From NCBI GenBank assembly GCA_037447655.1, contig JBBHKE010003239.1, positions 83,990-127,339 on the forward strand: a DNA stretch of 43,350 nt, in the 5' to 3' direction. A program made the translations under genes and the position numbers. The notes under the pieces are model-generated. The model was not told the DNA's origin. It ran no database searches and was given only the letters and a program-made list of their open reading frames with translations. Shown here in pieces: positions 1 to 10,182 of the stretch (position 1 is its first letter; each line of letters opens with the position of its first letter). This DNA is from Zygnema cylindricum. Lineage: Eukaryota; Streptophyta; Zygnematophyceae; Zygnematales; Zygnemataceae.

Positions 1-162
1 AAACCTCGTTTTTTTTTTCTTTGCCTTCGAAAGGGCTTCCGAAAGTTCCTCATCCTCCACTTTCACAGCACCAAGTTCCATAGGAGTTGGGAAATCGTTG
101 CATTCCCCGAAGGAATGATTGGGAAAATGTCTCCTCCGAAGACTAAAGTCGATGGAGTCATC
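1..162 (-). pseudogene. possible Ty3/gypsy gag fragment, cut by window edge
   Basis: On the minus strand an open frame of about 54 codons runs off the left edge. Its end reads PTPMELGAVKVEDEELSEAL followed by a Lys/Arg run. A PMELGAV-like motif followed by charged residues is what usually lies just upstream of the CCHC zinc knuckle in Ty3/gypsy Gag. The knuckle itself would lie outside the window, so it cannot be confirmed. No start codon or LTR is visible; the frame begins near an inverted-repeat element at 195. It could instead be a host exon. Confidence 0.3.
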
Positions 163-194
163 CTCTCCGCAAAACAAATGATATCCGTACGAGG

Positions 195-397
195 TACACC
201 CCTCATCGTTATTAGTGTTATTAACACTAATTTGGTTGCAAATATTTTTGGCCAAAAATCACAATATAGAATTAACAACATTATTTAAGGACGTGGACTA
301 CAATCTGCCACGTCTCCTTGCACTAAATTAGTATTATTAATTCTCATTTCGCATTAACACTAATAAATCTTTAACGCTGATAACGATTAGCGGTGTA
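195..397. mobile_element. short inverted-repeat element (MITE-like), TACACC family copy 1
   Basis: The left end reads TACACCCCTCATCGTTATTA and the right end is its imperfect inverse (TAACGATTAGCGGTGTA). The roughly 200 bp between encode nothing and contain TAACACTAAT motifs. A clearly related copy in the opposite orientation flanks the copia element at 36909-42427, and related ends occur at 2076-2582 and near 24790. I could not find a convincing target duplication, so the superfamily is not assigned. Confidence 0.55.
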
Positions 398-811
398 GCT
401 CTCCACCGTCACGTGCACACCATTGCTCCATGTCACGTCACGCCGGATGGAGCTGGGAAAGGAAGTGAGAGTAATACCTTCCGTTGCAAGTTTGTGACCC
501 ACACTTCACTCCTATTACATTATCCAAAAAATGTTTGGAGTCCGCCAATGAGGAGGCGACATGTGGACCGTTCGATCGCAACAGTCGTCTCCTATTACTG
601 TTTTGAGTTTAGGAAGGTAATCCCGATCTTTCAATTGCATCCGTCGAATTAATCGTCCGACAGGTGAACAGAGAAAATATGATTCAAGTCGTGATAAAAA
701 CATCGATGCTAATAATGATACACGATTTTTAAAGCCTCCGATTTTCTTGTACTTGCCCTTGTCCATTCTGTCATACCGTAATATATGGTAATCCATACAG
801 CATGTAAGGCA
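398..811. other. no gene seen; part of a dispersed repeat
   Basis: No convincing coding signal. About 545-715 has diverged similarity to 5095-5216: both contain CGCCAATGAG, a stretch resembling CAATCGCAACCGTC, and GTGATAAAAR followed by a TAA-rich end. This suggests two copies of an uncharacterised dispersed repeat. Confidence 0.4.
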
Positions 812-1565
812 CTGGGGGGGAAAGGGAGGAAGGGAGGGAGGGAGGGGTATGGGAAGTCGGACGGAAGGGTAGGAGGGGGGAAGAAGGGAGGGGAATGGGC
901 GGGGAAAAGGACTGATAATAAGACCCGGAAGTAAGCCAAAAAAATGTTGATGTTTCAAAGTGGGACTACATTTGGAAGGGATAAAAAGAATGAAGAGGGA
1001 AGAAAAACGGAAGAGAGGGAGAGAAAAAAAGAGAAGCAGAAAAAATAAAGAAAGAAGAGACAACCTGAAGTGGGAAGAGAAAAGAAATTAGAGGGAAGAG
1101 GGAAAGAGGCAAAAGAGGGAAGTGGGAAAGTTCTTGAGGAAAGAGATAAACAAGAAAGAGGGAAAAGTGAAGAGGGCAAAGGGATGTGGGAAGAGAGAAA
1201 GAGGGAATAAGGAGAGGAAAGAAGGCCTCAAAAGAAAGAGGCAAGTTGAAAGTGGACAGAGGGAAAGAGAGAAGTGGAGATCAGAAGGGGGTAATAAGAA
1301 AAGGAGAAGAGTGAAGAGGTGAGGAAGGATGAGGGAATAAGGAAGAGGGAAAAGGGGAATATGGAAGAGGGAAGAGAAACGTGTGAAGAGGGATGGTGAA
1401 AGACGAAAGGAGCAAGTTATAGCTGGGAAGAGGGAAAGCGGGAAGCCAGAAGAGCAAAGAGGGGGAGGAGAAAAGGAGAAAAGGAGAAAATGAGAAGGTC
1501 GAAAAGAGAAAGAAAGAGATAAGAGGGAAGAGGGAAGTGGGGGAATGGCAAGAGGGAAAAGAGGA
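812..1565. repeat. purine-rich (GAGGGAA)n-like tract
   Basis: About 750 bases are almost pure A/G on the + strand, built from variants of AAGAGGGAA. Long open frames here on either strand are low-complexity artefacts (Leu/Ser/Phe/Pro on one strand, Lys/Arg/Glu/Gly on the other). Confidence 0.9.
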
Positions 1566-2075
1566 GGACCGAGGGAAGACACGATTACTACTGTTGCGGT
1601 ATTTCTTGTGCAGATTCTACATAAAACAACTAAGTAGAATCCTTTTCGTATGCGTCCCCTATATTGAGTGGCGCCACATAAGGGTTATCGGGTGTCCCCA
1701 TGTAATAGGTACTTTGATAAATTATTTAAATTATTTTGGACTTTAGTGAAGATTCTCCATACTACTTTGAAGAGTGTCCCAATCATAGATGTCTCATTCG
1801 TACGGATTTGACATTTTTACGAAATTTCGTTATTTTTTATAGATTTTGAACCTTTCGTAAAATGCTTACATTTATAGTACGGACTAAATGTACGGATATA
1901 ATGTACGAAAATATTCAAATAAACTAATAAAGGGTTGAACGTACACCGTGAATTGTTATTAGAGTTAAACACTATTTTGGGTTCAAGGGCCTAACGCCAA
2001 CAAAAAGTCAAAATCTAACGCTAATTTATACACCTAACACTAATTTGGATGGAGCCGCGATAGTCTTTGTTCACA
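1566..2075. other. AT-rich, no gene seen
   Basis: No coding region or RNA gene is supported. Short motifs such as ATTAGAGTTA and TAACACTAAT recur and resemble the interiors of the neighbouring inverted-repeat elements. Confidence 0.5.
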
Positions 2076-2582
2076 CTACACCGCGATTCGTAATTAGAGT
2101 AAAGAAAAGATTAGAGTAAAAAAAGAGAAAAAAATAATTAGAGTTATGAACTCTAATTTGTGTGATAGAACTTTTTCAAAAAGGAATTTACTCTAATTAA
2201 TTTAAGTATTCTAATTTGACGCGCTAAATATCTCTACTGTAAATTAGGTATTCGTTCAGACTCTGACAACACGTACAGTTTATCGTCACTATGACGTTTG
2301 CACTACGCAGTTTGTTAAAAAAATGTTACATGATAACGGCCTGTATTAAATAATTATTTGTACTTTTTTACTTAATAAAGTACAATTTTGCACGGTCAGA
2401 CACCGACCGTACGCCACACTATTTAAAACGGCACTGTATTAGAGTTATAAACACTCATTCAAAAAGTACCTTAAGTAGTATAATGAAAAATTTAGAATCA
2501 TTTACTCTATTTAACGTGATAGAGTCGAAATTTAGGGCGACCGAATTAGCGCTATTTACTCTAATTACGATTCTCGGTGTAG
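2076..2582. mobile_element. inverted-repeat element (MITE-like), CTACACCG family
   Basis: The left end CTACACCGCGATTCGTAATT continues into AGAGTAAA, and the right end is the near-perfect inverse (TTTACTCTAATTACGATTCTCGGTGTAG). The 507-bp interior has no transposase and repeats ATTAGAGT and TTTACTCT motifs. The ends resemble those at 195-397, so both probably depend on the same transposase. The bases just outside (CA on the left, TA on the right) give no clear target duplication. The CACTACACC start recalls CACTA elements, but the right end lacks the expected TAGTG. Confidence 0.6.
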
Positions 2583-2718
2583 TAAATCAACGCCCGTTAC
2601 ACGCGCATGGACCGTGTCCTGTTTATCAAAACGTCTTAGTACTATTGTACTATTCAAGTTGTCCGTACATATTTCTTTAGACGCGACCTAAATCAACACA
2701 ACGATTGACGATTGGCGA

Positions 2719-3071
2719 TTGTCTCTCTGCTTACGTCAACAAACGGGTAACTTTCAAAGTACTCCCTCAAAAATCGTTCTTGACCGTCAGATCTTGACTG
2801 CTCGATCTTGTCAATGAATAAAGATGAAGGCCGCCACGTGCACTAAAGACTCTTCAAACGTCAATCATTCGTTCGTGACGATCCGGTTATAGGGTGTTGG
2901 CAGTTCCGACGCTAGCTGTCCTTTTCAACAAAGTACGATTTCGTGTCGTAAATTATTTGCTCGATTTTTATTCGTTGACAGGATCAAGCAGTCTAAGATC
3001 TGGCGATCAATAACGATTGCCGATGGAGTACTTTGAAAGTTACCCGTTTGATGACGTTAGCAGAGAGACAA
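2719..3071. repeat. fold-back element with ~110-bp imperfect arms
   Basis: The arms 2719-2765 and 3025-3071 are inverse copies: TTGTCTCTCTGCT and an ACGTCA-containing stretch through GGTAACTTTCAAAGTACTCC. Similarity continues inward to about 2830 and 2955 (GACTGCTCGATCTTGTCAA against its inverse). The central loop is about 120 bp. It has no coding capacity and is probably a non-autonomous element or a structured RNA source. No target duplication was recognised. Confidence 0.6.
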
Positions 3072-3208
3072 AGCTACCCGTGTGCCGACGTAGGCCGAGG
3101 GGCAACGCTAAGGTTTGCTGACGTCGGTCGGGCGACACGCCGTTTACGGGTGCAGACGGACGGAAAGTGGGCCTATTTATAGGTTTTCTTACGGACAACC
3201 AAAGGTCT

Positions 3209-4046
3209 ATAATTAGTAGTGTTGTGTATCGGTAAAAAACTTATCGCGATAACACCGATACCGATAGTTATCGTTATCGAACGGTCAGCGGTCCCGATAT
3301 ATTTGTACTTTCTGTACTTTCTGTCCGGAATGCTTTCTGTCCGGTAAACTGAACGGAAATTTACGTGAAATGTACGGCTTTTTACAGGAAATGTACGGAA
3401 TTTGACGAAAAAATACGTTGCACTTTGTAGTACTTTTTGGGCGGTTAACTGTACATAAATTTGACGGGAATGTACGGAATTGTACCGATAAACTGATTAT
3501 CATGAAACGGTAAAAAGACGGCGTACTCAAAGTACAACGGATGCAGAATAACATTATGCGCGCGGCTAGAATCGAACGGACGACATTCAATGATAAAATA
3601 AGAGCGGACGGTCAGCGTGAGCGCCGACATCTCAGAATGGCTTTTTTGGCGGCTTTGGCCAAAAAAGTCGACGGATTGACACGTGGCAGGTATGTAGTGG
3701 ATCTCAAAAAAGAAAGGGACAAAGCCACGGCGTCGTATGTGGAAGGTACATCGCTTTAACTGGAGCCGTACTAAAGCCGTACATATATTATGCCGGCTAC
3801 TGTCGGGGGAATAAGACGTACATATGAGTGTACATGCCCTACATTTATCTGTACGGTTCGTACAGTTATCGCCGATAGTTATCGTTATCGGCATTATCGC
3901 CGATAAGTAGCCGATATTATTGGCTACTTATCGGCGATAAGACCGATAACGATATATTGTACCAATATATCGATTATCGGGTCCCCGAAAAATGGCCCAT
4001 ATCGGTTATCGGAAAATCCTTACCGATACACAACACTAATAATTAG
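3209..4046. mobile_element. hAT-type non-autonomous element with 8-bp target duplication
   Basis: Terminal inverted repeats TAGTGTTGTGTATCGGTAA (from 3217) and its inverse (ending 4038) bound an 822-bp element. Both flanks carry ATAATTAG (3209-3216 and 4039-4046), a perfect 8-bp duplication diagnostic of the hAT superfamily. The subterminal parts are packed with TATCGG/CCGATA repeats that can fold back. The interior has no transposase. About 3590-3775 is similar to the U3 part of the copia LTRs at 15680-15850 and 23495-23690, which is unexpected for a MITE. A hAT transposase fragment lies at the right end of the window (43155-43349). Confidence 0.85.
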
Positions 4047-4050
4047 TATA

Positions 4051-4600
4051 AAGATATTTGACGCTTGAGCATGTGAGAACTGGTTTTCGCGATTCCCCCT
4101 CGTCTTTATGACTGGGAATCAAATCAGAGTGCGCTTTTTCGTGTCGACGCACTCAATTTCCCTTGTCGACGCTTTTATCTGACACTTATTTTCGACACTT
4201 ATTTTTGTACGCCTGTACAATATAGTGAGCAATTTTTGTACGATCCCATTCATTTTTTTGCATTTTACGCTCTACTTTTAAAATTTAAAAAAAATCGAAA
4301 ATGGAGCATTTAACGCTAATTAAACAGTATATATAGTCTGTGTTCACATATTCGACACGTGAACATGTGAGAACAAGTTTTGGTGATTTCCCTTCGTCTC
4401 TATGACACGGAATCAAATTTGAGGACGCTTTTCCATGGCGACGCACTCAATTTCCCCTATTTATCTGACACTTATTTTTTACATCTGTACAAAATAATGA
4501 ATGATTTTAGTACGAACTGGCACAATTTGTATATTACACTTTTTATAAGCAGTCGAAATTAGAGTAGCTAACGCTAATTAAACGCTACGCATATCAACGT
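4051..4600. repeat. direct duplication of a ~295-bp unit
   Basis: Two diverged copies lie head to tail, about 4051-4346 and 4347-4600. Shared landmarks in order are CATGTGAGAAC, TTCCC(C/T)TCGTCT, GGAATCAAAT, GACGCACTCAATTTCCC, TATCTGACACTTATTTT and AACGCTAATTAAAC. No coding potential. Probably a tandemly duplicated part of an unrecognised repeat. Confidence 0.65.
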
Positions 4601-5216
4601 AAAACAAAAATAAGATTGATCTGGTTGTAGTAGTATTTTTTATTATTCCTCTTTTCCATTAGATTGTTGTAACTTTTTATATTTCTTCTATTATTATAAA
4701 GTCAAAGTCGGTCAACGCATTTTGTAATGTTTTGGATTTTGTTTCATGCGCATATTCGTTTTATTTTGGGCGTTTCAAGCGTGCGTTTTATGCGCATGAC
4801 ACATCTATAGTCCCAATGTGCAAAAATGAAATCGGAACTTTGAAATGTGACGGTAGTAGACGTAGATACAACTTTGTGACGGTTGAAGACGACCACGAAA
4901 TTGGTGTCGCTTGATAACTTGACTTTACTTGACAGCGTGACGTTTGCTCTACTTTTTTAGAATTGATTTTTTTGTACGACTAAAGTTTTTATTGTATGGA
5001 ACTGCGTTTGTGGGAAAACGACACGAAAACCTCGATAACTTAAAACATGGGAACAAACCCTTATTCGTACACACTTGTCCGATTGTCGAATGGAGATCGC
5101 CAATGAGAATTTAGGATCTTTTGTTTCAATCGCAACCGTCAGATCTAGAATTCAACAATTGTACGGAGAAATGTGTACGGAGAAAAGATGTTTTCTAGTG
5201 GTGATAAAAGCTAACA
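4601..5216. other. no gene seen
   Basis: AT-rich sequence with no supported gene. The distal part, about 5095-5216, is one copy of the dispersed repeat also seen near 545-715. Confidence 0.4.
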
Positions 5217-6497
5217 CTAAGGGTATGTCCCCATGTACTTGGAACTTAGCGAACTTACTTTGTATTTTAGCGCGGATCCGCCGGGCCCGGTTTTCAAGTG
5301 TCCCTATGTCTGTAAGGACGAAATCGTACCTTACGCTTGTGACGATTGTATATGTTGACAATACTTGTGACGACTGTCAACGTCTACAATCCGTGGTCGC
5401 ACGTTATTTTTTGGAACTTTCCTGTGACGTCGCATGTCTTACCGTGACATTGTAGACGTACCGCCTTCCAGCCTGTGCAGTTTCATGGTTGAAAGAAGAT
5501 GCGCCTTGCCTTCACGTCTCCTGTCCGGTCGACGTGAAATGGCATCGGAATTTCGAGACCCCTGCAAAAAAAAATCCATACTAGACGAAAACGGACAAAA
5601 CCAAACAACTTGTGTACTTTTCTTTGTCGTATCAAATGCAAACGGACAAAATTTTTGTACTTTTCTGTCTTTGGAAATCGTGTAAAAAATTTCAAAAATT
5701 ATGGCACGTGCACATATATGTTCCTATTTGTTTATAGAAAATCTCTAGTTTTAAAACACATCGTGCATGTGTTTTAAAGATAAGGTTGAAGATGACGTTT
5801 TTTGTCGTCGAAGTGGGTTGAAAAACACAAGACGACAAATTTTCATACATCCTAAGTTTGAGGATGACGCAAATTGTACTCTAAAAATTTGCGACTCCTT
5901 CGTACGGTTGCAACTTAGGCAGTACGGCGCTAAGTTTTACAAGAAAACGACAGAAAAAAACCATAGTTCTAAAGTAGGTGAAAGTAGGCCCATACAATAT
6001 GCCTATTGTATGTAAAACATACAATATGACCTTAAGACCCATATTGTATTGGTCTCAAAATGAAAAAAAATAGTAACAGGGTTGAGTTGCACATCGATTG
6101 ATAGAGAAGAAAACGTCATGTCTAAATTTTGAAAAACATTTGGACAAAAAAATTTTTATGTGAGTTTTGAGGTATTTTTTTTTTAAACAGTAAGATTTGG
6201 ACGATCGGACGGTCGCTGATCAAAGTAGTGATCTAAGAAGATCACATGAAAAGCACATAACACAACTCATCCGACGCTGTGTCAGTTCGCTGAAAATTTC
6301 GTCGCTGTACTATGATCATACGTCAGGTTCGTACGTTTGTACAAAAGTGTGCACAACGCACACACATACAGTATGCCCACTCTAAGCGAGTTTTGTGCCA
6401 AGTTTTGTGCGCCTTACCAAAGGCCTACCATAAAAACGCCTACTTTTGAACTATGAAAAAAACCCTTACTTATGCACATGGGGACATACCCTAATAG
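5217..6497. mobile_element. candidate 1.28-kb terminal-inverted-repeat element
   Basis: The left end CTAAGGGTATGTCCCCATGT is matched at the right end by its inverse (GCACATGGGGACATACCCTAATAG, 6474-6497). The first ~100 bp also occur, inverted, at 33985-34081, as expected for the end of a dispersed family. No transposase frame is recognisable. The target duplication is not evident, so the boundaries are approximate. The open frame at 5075-5455 overlaps the left end and is not thought to be a gene. Confidence 0.5.
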
Positions 6498-6963
6498 CGA
6501 TACAGGGTGTACTGTAGAGTGTTCCGCAATATGTACGGTCATTTGAACGAATGTAAAAGCGTAGTTTCGCGGACGGCCAATGGGAGACCGTGAAATAATT
6601 TCACGGCATGCTCCCGACATGGATTACTGTAGATTACGTGTCTCTCTTGACAGGTGTGACGTGGTTTTACCACGTGGAATGAAGTAATTGGTTGACCGTC
6701 TGCGCACAACTTTTTACTATGTGTTGGCTGTTGAGTCGTCCGATAATAGCGCCACTCGGTAGCGACTTCAGACTTCAGAGTGAAGTCAAGGTCACCTTGG
6801 AGTCAAAAAAAAAAACGACGAAAGTCAATTTAACGCGTTTGCGAAAAATTCACTAAGGACAAACGGGCAAGTTTTTTTACATGTCATTCCCGTGTTTTGT
6901 GACTTGGAAGCGCGTTGTTCAGGAACCGTACCGCAGCGAAATACTCAAATTGTCACGTCCGCG
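6498..6963. other. no gene seen
   Basis: No coding region recognised. The region becomes locally GC-richer towards 6900-7050, just upstream of the candidate gene at 7317, and may hold its promoter. Confidence 0.4.
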
Positions 6964-6974
6964 TTGGCGGGAAA
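6964..6974. promoter_or_regulatory. E2F-like site
   Basis: TTGGCGGGAAA is the inverse of TTTCCCGCCAA, the canonical plant E2F/DP binding sequence. It lies about 340 bp upstream of the first exon of the candidate gene at 7317, in a short GC-richer island. A match this short can occur by chance. Confidence 0.3.
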
Positions 6975-7025
6975 GCGCGTTGTTTGAAAATTTAAATTCG
7001 AAACGAAAGTCGAGTCTGTCGAAAG

Positions 7026-7310
7026 TACTCCACTTGCCGCCTCCTCTCGGCCCACGCCCCCCACCACTCCCTCTCCCTCTCTCTCTTCCTCCCTCTCTCT
7101 CCTCTGTCACTGCCTGCCAGGCAGCCTGCCTCCGTCCTTCCCTCTATCCCTCTCTACCTCCCTCCCTCCCTCCCTCAAACCCTTCTTCCCTCCATCCCTC
7201 CTTCCCTCCGTCCCTCAATCCCTCCCTCCCTCCCTCCCTACCTCCCACCCGCCATACCTCCCTCTCTCCCTCCATTCCTCCTTCCCTCCCTATTCCCCTC
7301 ATTTTTTATA
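7026..7310. repeat. pyrimidine-rich (CCTCCCT)n tract
   Basis: Almost pure C/T on the + strand, mostly CCTCCCTCCCT variants. The Pro/Ser/Leu open frame through it is an artefact. It lies immediately upstream of the first exon of the candidate gene. Confidence 0.85.
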
Positions 7311-7316
7311 TTTAAA

Positions 7317-8295
7317 ATGATGGTTGCTGACCGTTTAAGGAATTCTCTTTTTGCGAATATTCGCCGATTTTTTTGCGAATTAGAGACTTCTATAAATCTT
7401 TTGGAAAAATGTCCCGGAGACAGATTTTTGGCGGAAAAATTGAAGGATTTATTTCAGCGTAAGTTATTTTGAAAGCTGTGCTTGCTGCTTTTTGATCCTT
7501 CATCATCCCTACTTCTCTTTCTCTCTCTGTCTCTCTCTGTCTCTCTCTCTCTCTCCCCCTGTCCATTTGACTTTATTTTCCTCTCTTTCCCTCTTTTTCT
7601 CTCTCTCTCTCTCTCTCTCTCCCCCTGTCCATTTGACTTTATTTTCCTCTCTTTCCCTCTCTTTCTCTCTCTCTCTGTCTCTTTCCTCCTCCATATCCCT
7701 CTCCTTCTCCCTCTCTCTCTCGATTCCCCTCTCCCTCTCCACCTACCTCTCCACCTTTCTCTTCCTCTCCCTTCCTCAGTCCCTAACGCTCTTGTTATCC
7801 ATCTCCCTATTCCTCTCCAGCTCCTGTGTCTCTCCAGCTCATTTTCCTCTCTCCCTCCCTCCCTCTCTCCCCTCTCCCTCTTCCTCTCGCTCCCCCTCTC
7901 CCTCTCCATCTCCCTCTCCCTCCTCCTCTGTCTCTCTCGCTCTGCCTCTCTCTTCTTCTCCTACTCCTTCTCTACCTCCCTCTCCTTCTCCCTCTCCCCC
8001 TCTCTCTCATCCTCTCCCTCTGTTGCCCTCCACCTCCCTCTCCTTCGCCCTCTCGCTCTCCTTCCCCCCTTCGGAGAAATAAAATAGTAAAGGAGTAAAT
8101 GGGGCACTTTAAAAAAAAAGGGTTGGTTTTTGCAGGTGAGAGAATTTCCGACCCCAAAAAAGAAACTAATAATATTCTACAAGAAAAGGAAAATTCCACG
8201 ATAAATATGGTGTTGGAAGGTTTATGTTTAATGAAAATGGGGGAGGCGACAAAGATTCAAATTCTGGAAAACCCGCCGAAAATTTCACAATTTAC
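7317..8295 (+). CDS. unidentified intron-rich gene, exons 1-2
   Basis: Exon 1 (7317-7458) starts ATGATGGTTGCTGACCGT and reads MMVADRLRNSLFANIRRFFC, ending ...LKDLFQ plus one base. It is followed by a perfect GTAAGT donor at 7459. A C/T-rich intron ends in TTTTTGCAG at 8135. Exon 2 (8136-8295) restores the codon (Arg) and continues in frame as ERISDPKKETNNILQEKENS and on through ILENPPKISQFT to a GTATTT donor. Two independent open segments agreeing in phase across consensus splice sites is good evidence of a real gene. Composition is charged and helical, with no signal peptide or known domain recognised. A cryptic upstream exon is possible. Confidence 0.5.
7470..8075. repeat. CT-rich microsatellite within intron 1
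   Basis: Runs of CTCTCTC, CCTCTCC and TTCCTCT fill most of the first intron of the candidate gene. It contains a direct duplication of a ~70-bp block with CCCCCTGTCCATTTGACTTT (7556 and 7621). Long Ser/Leu/Pro frames here are not genes. Confidence 0.9.
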
Positions 8296-8499
8296 GTATT
8301 TTTTTTCCTCTCAAGAAATTTTTTTTGGTCTCTCAAGATTTTTCTTTTTCTCTCAATTGCCACTTTTTATTTTTTAATTTTCTCTCTTTTCTTTCTAAAT
8401 TTGAAATTTCCGATTCCGGAAAATGAATATACACAGAACCCCTTATTATCTACCTCACGTTTTTTCCCTCCTCTCATGTCTGGTTTTGCAGGTGAAACT

Positions 8500-8680
8500 C
8501 CCCCACTTCCTCTCGCTCGCTCTCCTCATCCTCCCTCTACCCCCCTCCCTCTCTCTCTTCCTCCTCTCTCTCTTGCTTCTCTTTCTCATCATCTCCCTGC
8601 CCCCATTTCCTTCCCTCCTCGTTCTCCTTCTCGCCCTCTCCCTCTCCCTCTCCCTAATGTATTATCCTCCCTCCCCCCCA
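8500..8680. repeat. CT-rich tract before exon 3
   Basis: A pyrimidine-rich stretch ends in CAAAATCATAG at 8689, where it serves as the polypyrimidine tract of the exon 3 acceptor. TTTTGCAG at 8485 is another possible acceptor for a small, unresolved exon. Confidence 0.7.
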
Positions 8681-8689
8681 AAATCATAG

Positions 8690-9209
8690 AATTTATTAAT
8701 TTGCAAAAAATCGCGGAATCGAAGTTGTTAACAGCATCGGAAATTTTTAAGTTTTTAACTAATTTTGAGGAAGAGGAATTTTTATTGACAAAAAGGGCGC
8801 CCGAGAAACCAGGAAGTGAGTTTTTTGTATGCCATAAGTTGTTTTTTTTTTCTGTTTTTTTTTTTGAAGTTTTTTTTTTTTCCTTGAAAGTTTTTTTTTT
8901 AAGTTTTTTGCTTTTTTTTTATTTATTTCAAATACATATTTTTTGTAAAAAACACTTTTTATCGAGAAAGATTATTGGTCAAAAAGGTTAAAACTGAAAA
9001 CTTCGTTTTCATTCCTTTTTTTTTTTGTTTTTTTTTTCAAAATAAAAATATATATACATATTTATTTATTATTTTACTCATTTTTAATTTGTATTTGTTT
9101 ATAAGCTTATTCGTTCATTTAGTTATTAGTTAATCTTTTAATTGTTTGTTAATTTATTTTCAGACAGGTGGAACTTTTTTAATGAAAAAAACTCGATCTT
9201 CTTGAAACG
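8690..9209 (+). CDS. unidentified intron-rich gene, exons 3-4
   Basis: Exon 3 (8690-8815) lies between a CT-tract/AG acceptor and a perfect GTGAGT donor and reads FINLQKIAESKLLTASEIFK...EEEEFLLTKRAPEKPG. Exon 4 (9164-9209) follows TTATTTTCAG; joined to the single base left by exon 3 it stays open as NRWNFFNEKNSIFLK, ending before GTGTGT. Phase agrees between exons 3 and 4. It does not agree between exon 2 (two bases left over) and exon 3 (needs one), so a small exon around 8400-8490 is probably missing from this model. No known family recognised. Confidence 0.4.
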
Positions 9210-9386
9210 GTGTGTTTGAAAAAACGAGGAAGTACAGTAAGCGAAACCCCGTTAACCTTTATGTAGTTTATTTTTCTGTTTTTGTTATTTAGGTAATTAA
9301 TTATTTCAGTTGATAAAATTAATTATTTTATTAATTTGTTAAATAATCAATGAATGAATGAATTAATATTTTATTTATTATTACAG

Positions 9387-9416
9387 AAACATAGAAGTGA
9401 TCCACACTATTTCTCC
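9387..9416 (+). other. possible small exon (uncertain)
   Basis: TTATTACAG is followed by an open stretch reading NIEVIHTIS before a weak GTGCAT donor. It fits the phase of exon 4 but not that of the next clear exon at 9834, so it is recorded only as a possibility. Confidence 0.15.
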
Positions 9417-9645
9417 GTGCATCTACAACATTCTTTTTTTATTTTTTTGTTTAAAAATTTAATTATTTATATTCTCTCTCTAAAAAATGTTGCAACAACT
9501 AAATAATTATTTAAGAATGCAGAAATTGTTTAAAAATTGGAGTTTTGTGGGAATTGTTTTTGTCCATTTACAATATTTCTGTTTAATAATATGTGTACTT
9601 ATTTTTCTAAGCTTCATTTTTTTATTTTTTTTTAATTCGGACGGG

Positions 9646-9852
9646 TCAATGTGAAGGAAGTCAACTAGAATCCTTCAGGTTTGTTTATTTTTTCAGTTTT
9701 TTTATTTATCCATTGTTTTTTTTTTTTTGGTAAGTCAATGGGAAGGATGTCACTAACGAATGTACTTAGTTTTCTTTTGTTTTTTTGTTTTTTACATTTA
9801 TTTATTTTTATTTTTATTTTTATTTTCGGGCAGATCAATGGGACGGAGGTCA
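9646..9852. repeat. three copies of TCAATGgGAaGGAtGTCA at ~95-bp spacing
   Basis: Related 18-mers occur at 9646-9663, 9735-9752 and 9835-9852, each embedded in T-rich DNA. The third lies at the start of the exon at 9834. This looks like a diverged tandem duplication of an exon edge with its intron. Confidence 0.55.
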
Positions 9853-10117
9853 TCGCTTGTTATTACGCTCGAAAGGAAGAAGACAGCGAGTTTCATCGAC
9901 AAATTTACTTTTTATTGAGAAAGTAAGTAAAAAAAAAGAAGTTAAATGAAGATTTCAAAGAGAAAAATCATATACATATATGTATATATATACATATATA
10001 TATATACATATATATATATATACCTATATGTACCTATAAGTATATATAAGTATATATATGTATATATATGTATATATCTGTATATGGTATATATATCGAT
10101 AGATACATATACATATG

Positions 10118-10182
<65 letters not shown>

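Noticed and set aside
1088-1582. 164-codon Phe/Ser/Leu/Pro frame on the minus strand
   Set aside because: Translation of the purine-rich simple repeat.
5075-5455. 126-codon open frame
   Set aside because: It overlaps a dispersed repeat and the end of a candidate inverted-repeat element; no domain, no splice signals.
7454-8098. Long Ser/Leu/Pro and Arg/Glu open frames (up to 201 codons)
   Set aside because: They come from the CT microsatellite; overlapping frames on both strands show low complexity, not coding.
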